Assembly: GCA_963682025.1 (NCBI GenBank)
Contig: OY821517.1
Coordinates: forward strand, 27,641,482-27,705,481
Direction: 5' to 3'
Length of the DNA: 64,000 nucleotides
Origin: Cordilura impudica
Taxonomy: Eukaryota; Arthropoda; Insecta; Diptera; Scathophagidae
A program made the position numbers and the translations under genes. How positions within the stretch are numbered: position 1 is the stretch's first letter; the number at the start of each line of letters is the position of its first letter. Below the pieces are notes generated by a model that was given only the letters and a program-made list of their open reading frames with translations, did not search any database and was not told where the DNA came from. Below are positions 23,928 through 34,705 of this stretch, piece after piece.

Positions 23928-24175
23928 CTTTATATTAACTCTATATCTGCTTGTCTGCGTATTGACAAAACGCTGGATCGATTTTTAACCCTTTTCCGTG
24001 ATCCAATCGAGCTCAAACTTCGCGGCAACGATAAAAATGATCTGATACATTTTTGTTTTTGCAAAAAAAATTTTAATTTTTGGCATAGCTATTTGTGCTG
24101 ATGTTTTTTAATACCACAAATATCTGACCTAGATCCATCTTTTTGGTTATAGCGATTGTCTCACGTTATTTTATT
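23928..24175. repeat. Fragments of family B (plus) and family A (minus)
   Basis: At 23928-24060, ACTCCCTTTATATTAACTC to AAAAATGATCTGATA matches family B interior at 17780-17910. At about 24090-24170, ATATCTGACCTAGATCCATC and neighbours match the inverted end of family A. Confidence 0.6.
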
Positions 24176-24275
24176 TACTTCACTTATTAACAATAATTAT
24201 TCAAATCTTAAAACTAATTCTGATTATAAAGTCCAGCCAGTGCCCGACAAAAATTTCATTGATCTTTAATGTATA

Positions 24276-24638
24276 CTAGCAGATTCCAGCGCTCGAGATT
24301 CGAGTGCAATTTCTAGGCAACTTTATTTTTCAACTTAGCCAATGCACAAACCAACACTTTTTTGGTTTATTATTATTGTGAATGAAGAAAACAAACTCAT
24401 TAACAAATACAGTAACAAATTTAATAAACACACACATAGCATATGTATGTATGTATGTATTAGTAGCAACTTTAAATGCAATTTACTCAAAATAAAGGAA
24501 AAATTTTAAAATCTTTAAATCTGGAAAACAGCTGAAAGGAAATACCTTTCAAATAATATACATTTGGTCAAAATCGGGATAAAACGGTAGAACAAAATAT
24601 GGGTCACAAGAAATCGCCTAGCCTATTAATATTATAGA
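24276..24638 (-). mobile_element. Helitron-like element H7
   Basis: Complete inverted copy, 363 bp: CTAGCAG with hairpin GCTCGAGATTCGAGTGC at the low end, CCTATTAATATTATAGA at the high end, with A|T insertion context on both sides. Confidence 0.92.
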
Positions 24639-24884
24639 TAAAAAAAATATGGTTTCAAAATCATCCCCCATGCGCCTCATGCGCCTCAGGTGTCAGATCG
24701 CCTGTGTCCAACCTTCTAAGGCAACGGTTATCGAGAAGATTTCGGGCAAGGGTATTAGGAGGAGTTTCAAATTTCTATTTTACATATAAAGTGAATTTTT
24801 AATATCATATAATATATATATAAGTACTATGAAAGCGACGGTCTTGCAACATTTGACAAGTACATTAATTATCAATGTGAGTAG
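24639..24884. other. Unassigned sequence
   Basis: ATGCGCCTC occurs twice in tandem near 24670; otherwise nothing recognised. Confidence 0.4.
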
Positions 24885-25105
24885 TCGTGGCAAACATGGG
24901 CGGAATCGCCAAATTCAAAAATCGCCAAAACCGAAAATTGTGAAAAATAAAAATTGTCAAAAATAAAAAGCTTCAAAATAAAAAATTGGCAAAATCAAAA
25001 ACCGCTTAAATCAAAAATTGCCAAAATCAAAAATCGCTAAAATGAAAAATTGCCAATTGATATCCTAAATTCAAGGCCAATAGTTAAGTGTTGCCATATT
25101 TAATT
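24885..25105 (+). repeat. Dispersed repeat F, copy 2
   Basis: Inverted counterpart of 2487-2704. Both boundaries are conserved (GTCGTGGCAAACATGGG on the left, AAATTCAAGGCCAATAGTTA on the right) around an array of AAATCGCCAAAATCAAA-like units. Confidence 0.8.
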
Positions 25106-25207
25106 GGAAAATCCATGTTCTTCTCATGGGCAGCTACATACATATATGTACCTTGCTCCAGAGTAGGAACGCCGAAAAATTTGATAAATGTTTCACCGAA
25201 TGAAATA

Positions 25208-25926
25208 AAAACAAGTAACCAACTAACTGGTTATAGAAAATAAGCATAAACCAAATTTGAGTGGGATTTTTATTAATTTTTTTGGCTGCAGATATGAAAA
25301 AGTTCATATCGGATGCTATATCTATATGGGGACTAGGCCCAAAAATGGACCGATCCTTAACATGTCTGGTAAAGTCTCTTGTATTTTGCAAAAATATATA
25401 CCAAAAAAAATTTGAGAAGAATCAGTGCAATATTTTTGTTTTTTGATAGATTTAAGTGAAGATCGGGAATCAGCTCTATATGGGGCTTATGACTAAGAGT
25501 TGTCCCATAGGGATAATTTTTGGACTACTGATTAATGGATAGAATAAACACATACAAATCCAATTTGACTAAGATTTATATGATAATTTGGGTCTTATGG
25601 CAATTTATGTTGGTTTCATAGGGGTCATTTGTATGGGGGCTAGGTCTGAGCATGGACCGATTCTCACCAATTTCAACAGCGTTCATCCTATGGCCGATAA
25701 AAGCTTATATACCAAATTTCATCAAAATATATTCATATTTGCAGTTTGATTACAAGCTTTACAGGACACACAGACGGACGGACGGACGGACATCGTTAAA
25801 TCGAATCAGATAGTGATTCTGACTCGATCGGTATAATAAAAGATGGGTCTAGGTCAAATATTTTTGGTAGTTGCAAACAGCAGCACAAAGTCATTATACC
25901 CAAACCACATAGTGGTATAGGGTATA
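25208..25926 (+). mobile_element. DINE-like family A copy 3, hairpin deleted
   Basis: Has the ACAAGTAA tip but continues directly into CCAACTAACTGG, so the AGTCGG hairpin and following block are deleted. The rest is close to copy 1, with GGACGGACGGACGGACATCG near 25780 and TATAGGGTATAAA at the end. Confidence 0.88.
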
Positions 25927-25927
25927 A

Positions 25928-26065
25928 AAATATAAAATAAATTAAATAAAATATTTTAGTTGTTCAATACAAAATTCGTAGGAAAAATTTATTATGAAAT
26001 AAAACATGTCAATACGTCTCGGTAAGTCGTGGCGAAGCGCGACGGGGCATTATAGTAAGAAATAA
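25928..26065 (-). repeat. Dispersed repeat G, copy 2
   Basis: Reverse-complement match to 918-1060; the core is GTCTCGGTAAGTCGTGG, then CGAAGCGCGACGGGGCAT. It abuts the 3' tip of family A copy 3. Confidence 0.6.
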
Positions 26066-26784
26066 TCTTTTAAAATATTTATACGTTACATATTACTTGA
26101 ATTATGTTTTTTTATAACGTTTTTTGAAATGTTTATATTGACACATTTTTAGGAATGATCTTTTAAATAATCCCTTTTGTTTCCAATGAATTTCCAACTT
26201 TAGTTTTATTAAGTTTTTTTTTTGGCTAAAAATTCGCTGATCATTAGCTGGTGAATTCGTTAAAGTCATTAAATTATTGAAAAATTCGCATAAATTTTAA
26301 AAAGCAGGCTTACCGTTTGCTGGCTTACCGTTAATTGACATTGGTTTGTTTTTCCAATATATGTATGTTTATATCTCACGAACTTTCTTTCAATTTGTAA
26401 ATCTTAATTCTCTCACTCCACTTTCTATTATTTGATATTTGTCTTTAGAAGCCAAATTAGGAACTTTTTTTTAATAAATAAAAAATTTCTGAATATTTAT
26501 TTTAATGTACAGATTGTGGTGTTAAAATATATTTTTTTATTTGATGACACAATCTATATATTAATACGTGAAGTTAAATTTTTAGTTCCCTTTTTAAGCA
26601 ATATGCGGGTACAGAGAAGTATGAAAATTGGCATAGTTATAGTTCATATGGAGGAGAAGCTGAGAATGATAAAATTTATGTTTAATCTGTCTTAAAAATA
26701 TATTAGATTAAATAAAATAAAATATTTATAATAATTCGTTACACCCCGTTAATGTGAATGATTTAAATATACCAGACGCTCTGT
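26066..26784. other. Unassigned AT-rich sequence
   Basis: An 87-codon frame at 26432-26695 has no recognisable motif and AT-driven composition. Nothing else supported. Confidence 0.4.
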
Positions 26785-26953
26785 GTTGAATTGTGGATTG
26801 CTAAAATTGATTAACATACCATTAGACTCATGTAAATATTCATAAATTTTTTATATATATATAGATTAAAAAAACATTGGAAGACAAAAATGGAATGAAA
26901 AAATAATATTTCATAGAATTTGCACTCGAATTTAGAATGCTGGGGTATACTAG
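26785..26953 (+). mobile_element. Helitron-like element H8, 5'-truncated and diverged
   Basis: Only the 3' half remains: GCTAAAATTGATTAACATAC, GAATTTGCACTCGAATTTAG with a broken hairpin, and a terminal CTAG followed by T. Confidence 0.7.
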
Positions 26954-27654
26954 TTCATGTTAAATATGTAAAAAAATAAAAACCGCATTGAATAAAACAA
27001 TGTGTTATGATATGCTTGATAGTCCAATTTTTTTTTTAAATTTAAACATAATAATTTAGAAATTTTCCTAGAATTACTTGTAATAGAACCATCATAAGAT
27101 ATTTGCCTTTATTTTAGACCAGTAGCTTTTATTCGATTTACTTGAGCTTTAACTGAGCAAGTTGAAAACTCTCAACTCAAATAATTAATTTTAGTCGAAC
27201 ATAAGGAATATAATCAGCGTTAAACCCATCGAAGTGTGAAATTTACAATCTTGTCATTTACTTAAAAGTCCACAAATAAAACGGATCCGAAAGACAAACT
27301 CCTAGTCTAAATGCTGCTGGAAAAGGTTAAGAAATTTATTATTAATTAATAATCCTTGATGAGTAATGAAACTCAGTGATCGACTCAAGGAAGTTTGCTG
27401 TTGATTTACTTAAATCTGCCTAAAATCATACAAATTGATTTTACTGTACCCAAAATTGGTTTATGAATGTTTGTTAGTTAATATATGTATGTGTCATTAG
27501 GAAATGTTTTTGCTATCGGATCCGATATTAACTTTAAGATATCTTAAATTGCATCTAATTTATTTAAACACGAAGTTCTTTTTTAATACCACAAAAATTT
27601 TTTTTTAAATCGTTTTAATTATAACTAAAGACTATCTTACCGGTCTTAAAGAAA
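26954..27654. other. Unassigned AT-rich sequence
   Basis: No supported features. Confidence 0.4.
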
Positions 27655-29170
27655 AATCGCGTTAAATGCGGTTGTCGCGAATCGTTGATACTATCCACCT
27701 ATATTATAAACACAATATTATAATCAGGATTGATATCAAAGGCTTAATTTCACATTATAATGGCTCGACTTTGTACAATGATGTTTAAAATTAATAAGAC
27801 AATTAACAAAAATTGTAGTTATTTTCATGGTTTTTATAATTGAGAGCAATTATAAAGTGCAATTGATATAAATGTAAACACATACAATTATATTTTTGTT
27901 TGATTAAAGACAGTAAGAGTATGGCCATCTTGGTGTTCTCTTCTTCTCATCGATAAACCACTCGTTCACGTACAAAAAAAAAAAAAAAAAAAGAAAAAAC
28001 ATATCTTAGGGTGACAGCCAAAAATTTTTTTTGGATGTAAAACTAAAACTTTAGTGCGCAAAACTTGAGCCAAATAGGACAATGTTTTCTGGACGCGTAT
28101 TGAGTTGAAAAGTCAAATATGCATTTATATGTAAAAATTATCAAAAAAAAAAAATCATTTTTCACAAAAATTTTGATATTAATAATTGCGCTTCAATTAA
28201 ATTAATTAATAAACCATAAGTAAGAGTATATTATCTTTCTAATAAAACACGAAATCTATTATCGGCTTAAAAACATCCAAGTTATATCAAGTTCCCCAGG
28301 CAATAAACGCGCCACAGACTGCTTGATTAAGAAAATCGAGCTCACATTTTTAAAGACATTGAAGTAATTTACAACAATGACATTTGCATTCTTCTGATCC
28401 CAAAAGGATCTTATGTAAAGTATTTTGCATCTCGTCTATTATTATCCGTTCTAAATAAATGTCAAAACGGTACGTATTTTTTAGCACTATATCAAAATCT
28501 CCAATTTTACTTTTTCAAAAATTTTGTTCAAGAAATTTACCGAAATCAACGATGGGACTTTAAAGTTTTATTAAAATAATATATGTGATTAAAAATTCCA
28601 AATATTGTGCGTAGCCTGTTCTTAATTTGGCGTGGGCGGAGTTTTAATTTCTGCGGATTTGAAGAAAAATTTGATTTTTCATACTTTTTCAACTGTTGGG
28701 GTATATCTTTTTGGCGTTTCCATATTTCTAATATCTTTTGTCAAAATATTATACTACTTGATATAAGTTCTTAATCTTGTTAATTAAGGTTAAATTGAGA
28801 CCCTACAAACTGTTCCTCTTTAAGGTCAAAGGTCAAATTTAAGGCGACTTAGATTTTTATAAAATAAAATATCAAAATAATATATATTTATTGGGCCTAG
28901 AGGCTCCAAATTTTATACCAACCTGCTACAAATAATGGCAACCGATATTATCCTATTTATAGCTTATTGTGCATTTTGTAAATGAGCGTAATTTCAACAG
29001 ACAGATAGACAAACGGACAGACAGACATCGCTATATCAACTCGAGTTATTATAAGGATAAAAAATATATATACTTTTCGGGATCGTAAATAATATTTTCG
29101 ATGAGTTACAAATGGAATGTAATATTTAATATATATAATTTAATATCCCCACAGTGTTGTGGGGATATTA
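27655..29170 (+). mobile_element. DINE-like family B copy 3
   Basis: The 5' hairpin is decayed (GTTAAATGCGGTTGTCGCGA), followed by ATACTATCCACC. The interior matches copy 6 (ATCGATAAACCACTCGTTCA near 27950). The 3' end has ACAGACAGACATCGCTATAT near 29020 and GAGTTATTATAAGGATAAAA. It ends in the perfect hairpin TAATATCCCCACA / TGTGGGGATATTA (29141-29170), in the position of the family's imperfect TATACCC terminal stem. Confidence 0.75.
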
Positions 29171-29252
29171 AAACAGACTAGCAATATAAAAAATATATTA
29201 AAATTCATTATAAACATTTGTCGAACGCACAGAAGATATATTTTAAAAGCGC

Positions 29253-29505
29253 CTAAAGATATGCCAATCAATTTTAGCCAATTCACAATTCAACACACAC
29301 ACAATTGTATAGTTTTGTGTATGTATTAGTAGCAACTTGAAATGAATCTTACTCCAAAAAAATTTACCATATGATGAAAATCTGTAAATATGATGCACAT
29401 CTGGAAAGATATACCTTTCAAATGGTATATTTTTTTCGAAATCGGTTGGTAACTAAAAGTTTAATAGGGTTCTGAAGGAATCGCCTGACCTTTTAATATC
29501 ATAGA
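29253..29505 (-). mobile_element. Helitron-like element H9, 3'-truncated
   Basis: Inverted diverged copy: GCCTAAAGATATGCCAATCA, then GCCAATTCACAATTCAAC, to TTTTAATATCATAGA at the 5' tip. The hairpin and CTAG end are missing. Confidence 0.75.
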
Positions 29506-30239
29506 TATTCATCTTTGACCATTTTAAGTGTTTGAGCCATCCCAGTGGCCACGTCTTTAAGACATCTTAAACGACGGGTACAAGACAATAGTAAATCGTT
29601 GAAGACAAATTGAGGACAGTTCGAACAAATCGTTGACGAAATTTTCATACAAATGTGGGATCGAACAAAGAAAACGAGTTTGGTGAAAACTTCAAGAAAT
29701 TATGCTGTCGAAATAAAAGATGCAAGAGGTCAGCAGAGCGATATAACACAATGCAGTATAGATAAGCTCCACCCGCAGATGAACGAATAGAGCGATAAGT
29801 ATATTATTTTATTGGTGTTTTGCTTCAAGTTATCCCTATTAAATTATAAAGTTGGTGAGTGCGAAGGATCCAGGAGATGTACCACCATCGTGGAATACAT
29901 GAAGCCGTGGGGATCTACATTCAGGTCGAATGTAACATCAGGAGGGCGAATGTGGGATCATACCAAGAAGGGTTAAGAAGATCGGTAAGGGTTAAAGGGA
30001 GTTGAGTGCAGAATAGCAGAACAGCAAAGTGAAATGGAAACAGACGGACGCTGACATAGTTGGACAGACATATTATTTAAATTTCTATATTAGTCATTGA
30101 CTACTTAGAATAAATTTACTTGTTATTGTTTTTTATATTTAAATCTAGTATTCATATTTAATATTGTATTCAACTGCAAAAGAAATGTAAAATAAAAATT
30201 AGTCTGAAAATATTCATTCTACACAAATGTCCGCGGAAT

Positions 30240-30440
30240 CATACAAGACCATAAGAGAGACACTTTCGCTTATCTGCTCGTTGACGATGAGCGAAAAAAG
30301 TTCCTCATTATCGTCGACGACCATATAATCGACAATATGCTCCACCTTTCGTCGACGACGACGTAGGCTATATAATCTACAATGTGATCGTTGACGACCA
30401 TTCCGGCGACAATATCCTTTGACGATAATATAAGAGACAT
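30240..30440. repeat. Degenerate TCGTCGACGAC repeats
   Basis: Units around TCGTCGACGACCATATAATC, GACAATATG and TCGTTGACGACCATTCCGG recur at irregular spacing. The apparent 78-codon minus frame is a by-product of the repeat. Confidence 0.6.
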
Positions 30441-30527
30441 ATTCCCTCATACTACGTCATACAGCATGACGGACACTTTCGCCCTAAATAAAGTGAAAGC
30501 CCATATGTTTAAATTTTTAAATTTCGT

Positions 30528-31313
30528 TATACCCTATACCACTATGTGGTTTGGGTATAATGACTTTGTGCTGCTGTTTGTAACTACCAAAAATATTTGA
30601 CATAGAGCCATCTTTTATTATACCGATTGACTCAGAATCACTTTCTGAGTCGATTTAGCAATGTCCGTCCGTCCGTCCGTCTGTGTGTCCATGTAATCAA
30701 ACTACAGGTGGCAAATATGAATATATGTTGATGAAATTTGGTGTATAAGCTTTCATTGGCCACAAAATGAACGCTATTGAAATTGGTGAAATTCGGTCCA
30801 TGTTTAGACCTAGCCCCCATACAAATGACCCCTATGAAACCGACATGAAGTGCCATACGATCCAAATTATAATATAGATCTCAGTCAAATTGGGTTCGTA
30901 TGCGTTTATTATATCCATTAATCAGTATCCCAAAAATAATCCCTATAGGACAATTGTTAGTCATAGGTCCCATATAAGCTGCTTCCCGATCTTCACTTAA
31001 ATCTATCAAAAAACAAAAATATTGCACAGATTTTTCTCAAATTTGCTTTATGTATATTTTTCAAAATACAAGTGACTTTACCAAATATGGTCAAGATCGG
31101 TCCATTTTTCGACCTAGTCCCCATATAAATATAGCATCCGATATGAACTTTTTCATATTTGCAGCAAAAAAAAATTAAGAACAATGTCACTCAAATTTCC
31201 TTTATGCTTATTTTCTATATCGAATTAGTTGGACCCAAAGATAGGGTCTCTAAACCATGGTATAGGGTATCATATGGTCGGTCTAGACCGACTATAATTT
31301 TATTACTTGTTTT
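30528..31313 (-). mobile_element. DINE-like family A copy 4
   Basis: Full-length inverted copy: TATACCCTATACCACTATGT at 30528, GTCCGTCCGTCCGTCTGTGT near 30664, and perfect hairpin AGTCGGTCTAGACCGACT (GGTCGGTCTAGACCGACTAT here) near 31275, ending ATTACTTGTTTT. Confidence 0.9.
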
Positions 31314-31700
31314 AATTTAATTTAGTTTACAAAATTAAAAAATAATAATAAAAAAACAGATCAAACGAAAAAATAATTAATTCATTTTAAAAATAACTTA
31401 ATAATAACTTAATATTTTAATATTTAACTTATTTATTTTCATTATTTTTTCGGTATTCGTAGCCCTTTGGTGAATTCCCCGTACGTTTCGCCTTCTTTTT
31501 GGTGGCTTCTATAAAAGAAAATATAAATAGATTTAACTTATGTATATGAAGACTAAACAAAGAGTTCTTTAAATAACTTAATAATTAATAATTAATGAAT
31601 AATTAATAAATAACTAAATAATTAACTTAATAACAATCGATTTACTTACCTTTACAATAAATCACTAAATAAATACTTAATATTCAACTTTTAAACAATT
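31314..31700. repeat. Very AT-rich TTAA/AATAA low-complexity sequence
   Basis: Dominated by AATAATTAATAAAT-like runs, especially 31570-31680. No other structure. Confidence 0.7.
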
Positions 31701-31849
31701 TGAAAGACACCATCTCTCTTTGTTTTTTGATAACCAACTGAATAATAATTGATGATGATTTTTCTATAAAAAATTTTTTTGTTTTGTCTTGTAGCCGTTA
31801 TTAAGTCCCGTTATTTTTCGTTTTTTTGAACACGCAAAGCATATACAAG

Positions 31850-32380
31850 ATAAATGCAGTACATGAACAATTTGAAGACATTGTCGCTCATACTGTCTTT
31901 AATGGTGTTCAATTTACGAACAACTTGAGGACATCGTCGCTCAACATGTCACTAACGGACTTCGACTGACGGCAATCTTGCCACAATGTCTTGACTCATA
32001 CACGACAATACCTGATTTTGTCACTTAATTTGTCGTCAATAGAATGTGATATACGACCATATAAGTTATTTGTCATCCAGCTGGTCGCTAATGCAAGTTT
32101 TAATTAAATCTCTGCACGAAAGGCTCATAGATATTGTCGCTTAACTTGTCCTTAATAAAGTTCGGTGTATGAGTAAAAGAGGTTGTCACTCGTATTGTCA
32201 GCAACGGACCTTAATACACGACAAATATATTTTTGTCGCTGAATTGGTCGCTAACGGGGTATGATATACGACCTTCTGAGTAATTTGTCTCCCACCTGGA
32301 CGTTAACGACAATATATGTTATATCGTCGTTACAGAAAACTTCATCGACAAATGTCGTGCGTGAAAAATTTTAAAATGTC
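31850..32380. repeat. Degenerate 55-65 bp GTCGCTNA tandem repeats
   Basis: Recurrent blocks such as GACATTGTCGCTCATACTGT, GACATCGTCGCTCAACATGT, GATATTGTCGCTTAACTTGT and GGTTGTCACTCGTATTGTC. Each is followed by a variable ...AACGG(A/T)..TTC..ATACGAC tail. At least five units are recognisable. Confidence 0.65.
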
Positions 32381-32564
32381 TTAAAGGAATCTTTAAAGAC
32401 AATGTCATCTACAACGATTTTGCCAACTGGGATTAAAAGTTTCAGAAAAACCACAAGATTTATTTATATTTTTTTTATTAGCAGAATTTTTAATTTCAAT
32501 TTCTAGAACCACATAGAAAAATCATTTTTTTCAAGAGGTTTCTTTTTAGATTTTCATTGAAATT

Positions 32565-32625
32565 TGAAATGACAAACTTATACCTTTAGTATACTGGTCT
32601 GAAGGGTATAAAAAGAACAAAAATC
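32565..32625 (+). mobile_element. DINE-like family B 3' tail fragment
   Basis: AAATGACAAACTTATACC to GAAGGGTATAAAA matches the terminal tail of copy 1 near 18520-18562. Confidence 0.55.
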
Positions 32626-32810
32626 ACAAAAATCTGAGGAAAATTACTCTCGCAATAGTGTACACATTAGCACAACTCTGATAGGGAGGTATCACTTATT
32701 ATGACTTGCCTCTTTAACAGTGATTCATAAATTTGAGTAAATATCTTTTTGCTCCTACAAACATTAATCATTAACACTTATCTATATATAAGGTTCAAAA
32801 TTATATTTTA

Positions 32811-32932
32811 AGGGCCGTATGCAAAAAAATTAAACTGTACTTCAAGTAGACTTTATTGTATGTTTTTCATACAAAATTTGTTGATAAAGTCTATTTGAAG
32901 TAGTACACTTTATTTTTTTTGCATACGGCCCT
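32811..32932. mobile_element. Hairpin MITE (palindromic foldback, 122 bp)
   Basis: AGGGCCGTATGCAAAAAAA at the left is repeated inverted as TTTTTTGCATACGGCCCT at the right. Pairing continues inward (ACTGTACTTCAAGTAGACTT with AAGTCTATTTGAAGTAGTAC), leaving a loop of roughly 25-35 nt. Nearly the entire element folds on itself. No coding capacity. Confidence 0.85.
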
Positions 32933-33351
32933 AACTAAGTATTTAAATTAAATAATAAATGAAAGAGTGTTATATTTGGCTATGCCGAATTTTTTATACC
33001 TTCCAGCTGGGTTCTACGTTTACATTATTATCTGAACTTTATAGCAAATGTAAACAAAATATTTAAAAAAGTTAACAATTTGATGAATCCTAAATTGTAA
33101 CAACAAACACACTGAATTTTGAATTTTTTAGAGGAGTCTCCATATTTTAGGTTATATCTTGCTTCAGTTATGTCCGACTTACCCCATTTTTAATACCAAT
33201 CTGCATAAAATAAGGATAAAAAATATTATGCTAAGTTTACCCAGTTAAATGGTTTATTTTATGAATGAGCGTGATTTGAGCAGACAGACAGACAGGCGGA
33301 AGGACGTACAGACAGACGGATATATATTAGGGTGGCCCTTAATAAAAAATA

Positions 33352-33887
33352 TTCAAAAGAATATGAAATATAAAATTAATTATTTTGGTGTATTTAAGGA
33401 TGATTTAGTATGCGATTCAAATTGTTTTCTGTAATCATTTACGACTTGCAATAAGTATTGCTTTTCTTTAATCTATAATATTAATAGGCAAGGCGATTTC
33501 TTGTGACCGATGTAAGTTTCACAGTTTTACCCCAATTTTGACAAAAAATATATCATTTGAAAGCTATTTCTTTTTAGCTGTTACCCAGATTTACAGATTT
33601 TCATCGTCTGGAATATTTTTTTGGAGTTATGATCGTTTAAAGTTGCTTCTAACACATACATAAAATTATACAATGTATGTGTGTGTTTATTAGATTTGTT
33701 AATGTGTTTGTGTTAAAGTGTTGAGCTTGTTTTCTTCATTTAAAATGAGTTGATTTACGAAGCATACCTTTAGGGTCTTTATTAAATGATAAAATAAAAT
33801 TTCCTAGAATTTGCACTCGAATTTCGAGTGATGGAATCTCCTAGTTTTATATTATTATATTAATGTTATATTTCATATTCTTTTGAA
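33352..33887. repeat. 29-bp inverted repeats flanking Helitron H10
   Basis: Left 33352-33380 and right 33859-33887 are inverted copies (TTCAAAAGAATATGAAATAT core) with one mismatch. They enclose H10 and about 100 bp of unassigned DNA. Confidence 0.85.
33472..33844 (+). mobile_element. Helitron-like element H10
   Basis: Complete 373-bp copy: TCTATAATATTAATAGGC start after A, hairpin CTCGAATTTCGAG near 33818, CTAG end before T. Confidence 0.92.
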
Positions 33888-34117
33888 GCTTTGTGTCATT
33901 TGTGGGTCTTCTTATTTTATTTAGAGAAATAAAATAAATAATAAAATAATTTAATAAAAAAATTGGTTAAAAGTTGTTTTAATTTATATTCGCAAGCTTA
34001 TTGTTTATTGCAGATAATTGCACCAAAGATATATCACAATGGATAATTTTTATCCCAGGAGCAGTGAAGGGTTAAATAAATAAAAATTAACCGAACTATT
34101 TTTCTTAAATTCTAAAT

Positions 34118-34576
34118 AGTGGTTTCATCGAGTTTAATAGAAAAACCCGTTTTCGGTAATTTTTATTTTAAAAATTCTTGAAATCCAAAGCTGGCCTTGG
34201 CAAATAATGGGTTAACGTTCTCGGTTTTGTCCCAAATTTTGGGAACTGCAGTTCTACACATTTGGTTATTATACTTTACTCACATCTAAAAATTCAACAG
34301 CACTTACAAAATATTTGATTTTTTTGAATAAATTGTCTTTCATTAGTGGTTTCATCGAGTTTAATAGAAAAACCCGTTTTCGGTAATTTTTATTTTAAAA
34401 ATTCTTGAAATCCAAAGCTGGCCTTGGCAAATAATGGGTTAACGTTCTCGGTTTTATCCCAAATTTTGGGAACTGCAGTTCTACACATTTGGTTATTATA
34501 CTTTAAGCGTCACATCTAAAAATTCAACAGCACTTACAAAATATTTGATTTTTTTGAATAAATTGTCTTTCATTAG
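34118..34576 (+). repeat. Tandem duplication, 227/230-bp units
   Basis: Unit 1 (34118-34346) and unit 2 (34345-34576) both run from AGTGGTTTCATCGAGTTTAA to AATTGTCTTTCATTAG. They differ by one substitution in GGTTTTGTCCC and by TTTACTCAC versus TTTAAGCGTCAC. Copy 2 of the parent foldback has a single diverged unit at 62764-62970 that has AAGCGTCAC, so unit 2 keeps the ancestral form. Confidence 0.92.
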
Positions 34577-34705
34577 CTTGGGGTCATATGCGACCCAAGC
34601 CCAAAAGGGTTAATGGGGTCATATTATTTTTTCAGAATCCGTAGGCTATTGAAATAAAATATAATATTTAAAAGTAGAAAACTGATACATTTTTGATCCA
34701 AAGTA

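Larger units (their letters stand above)
29537..32435. mobile_element. Possible foldback-type element with CCCAGTTGGC ends
   Basis: Left end ATCCCAGTGGCCACGTCTTT, then AAGACATCTTAAACGAC. The right end in reverse complement is ATCCCAGTTGGCAAAATCGT, then GTCTTTAAAG and TTTAAGACATTTTAAAA. The right arm (31850-32380) and part of the left interior (30240-30440) consist of degenerate repeats around GTCGCTNA, GACGACCAT and CGACAATAT. A DINE-like copy is nested at 30528-31313. No transposase was found. Inverted ends plus short internal repeats resemble foldback elements. Confidence 0.45.

Noticed and set aside
30214..30450. Arg-rich 78-codon minus-strand frame (RLYSLRRRRRK)
   Set aside because: Produced by TCGTCGACGAC repeats; not a nuclear-localisation signal or a gene.
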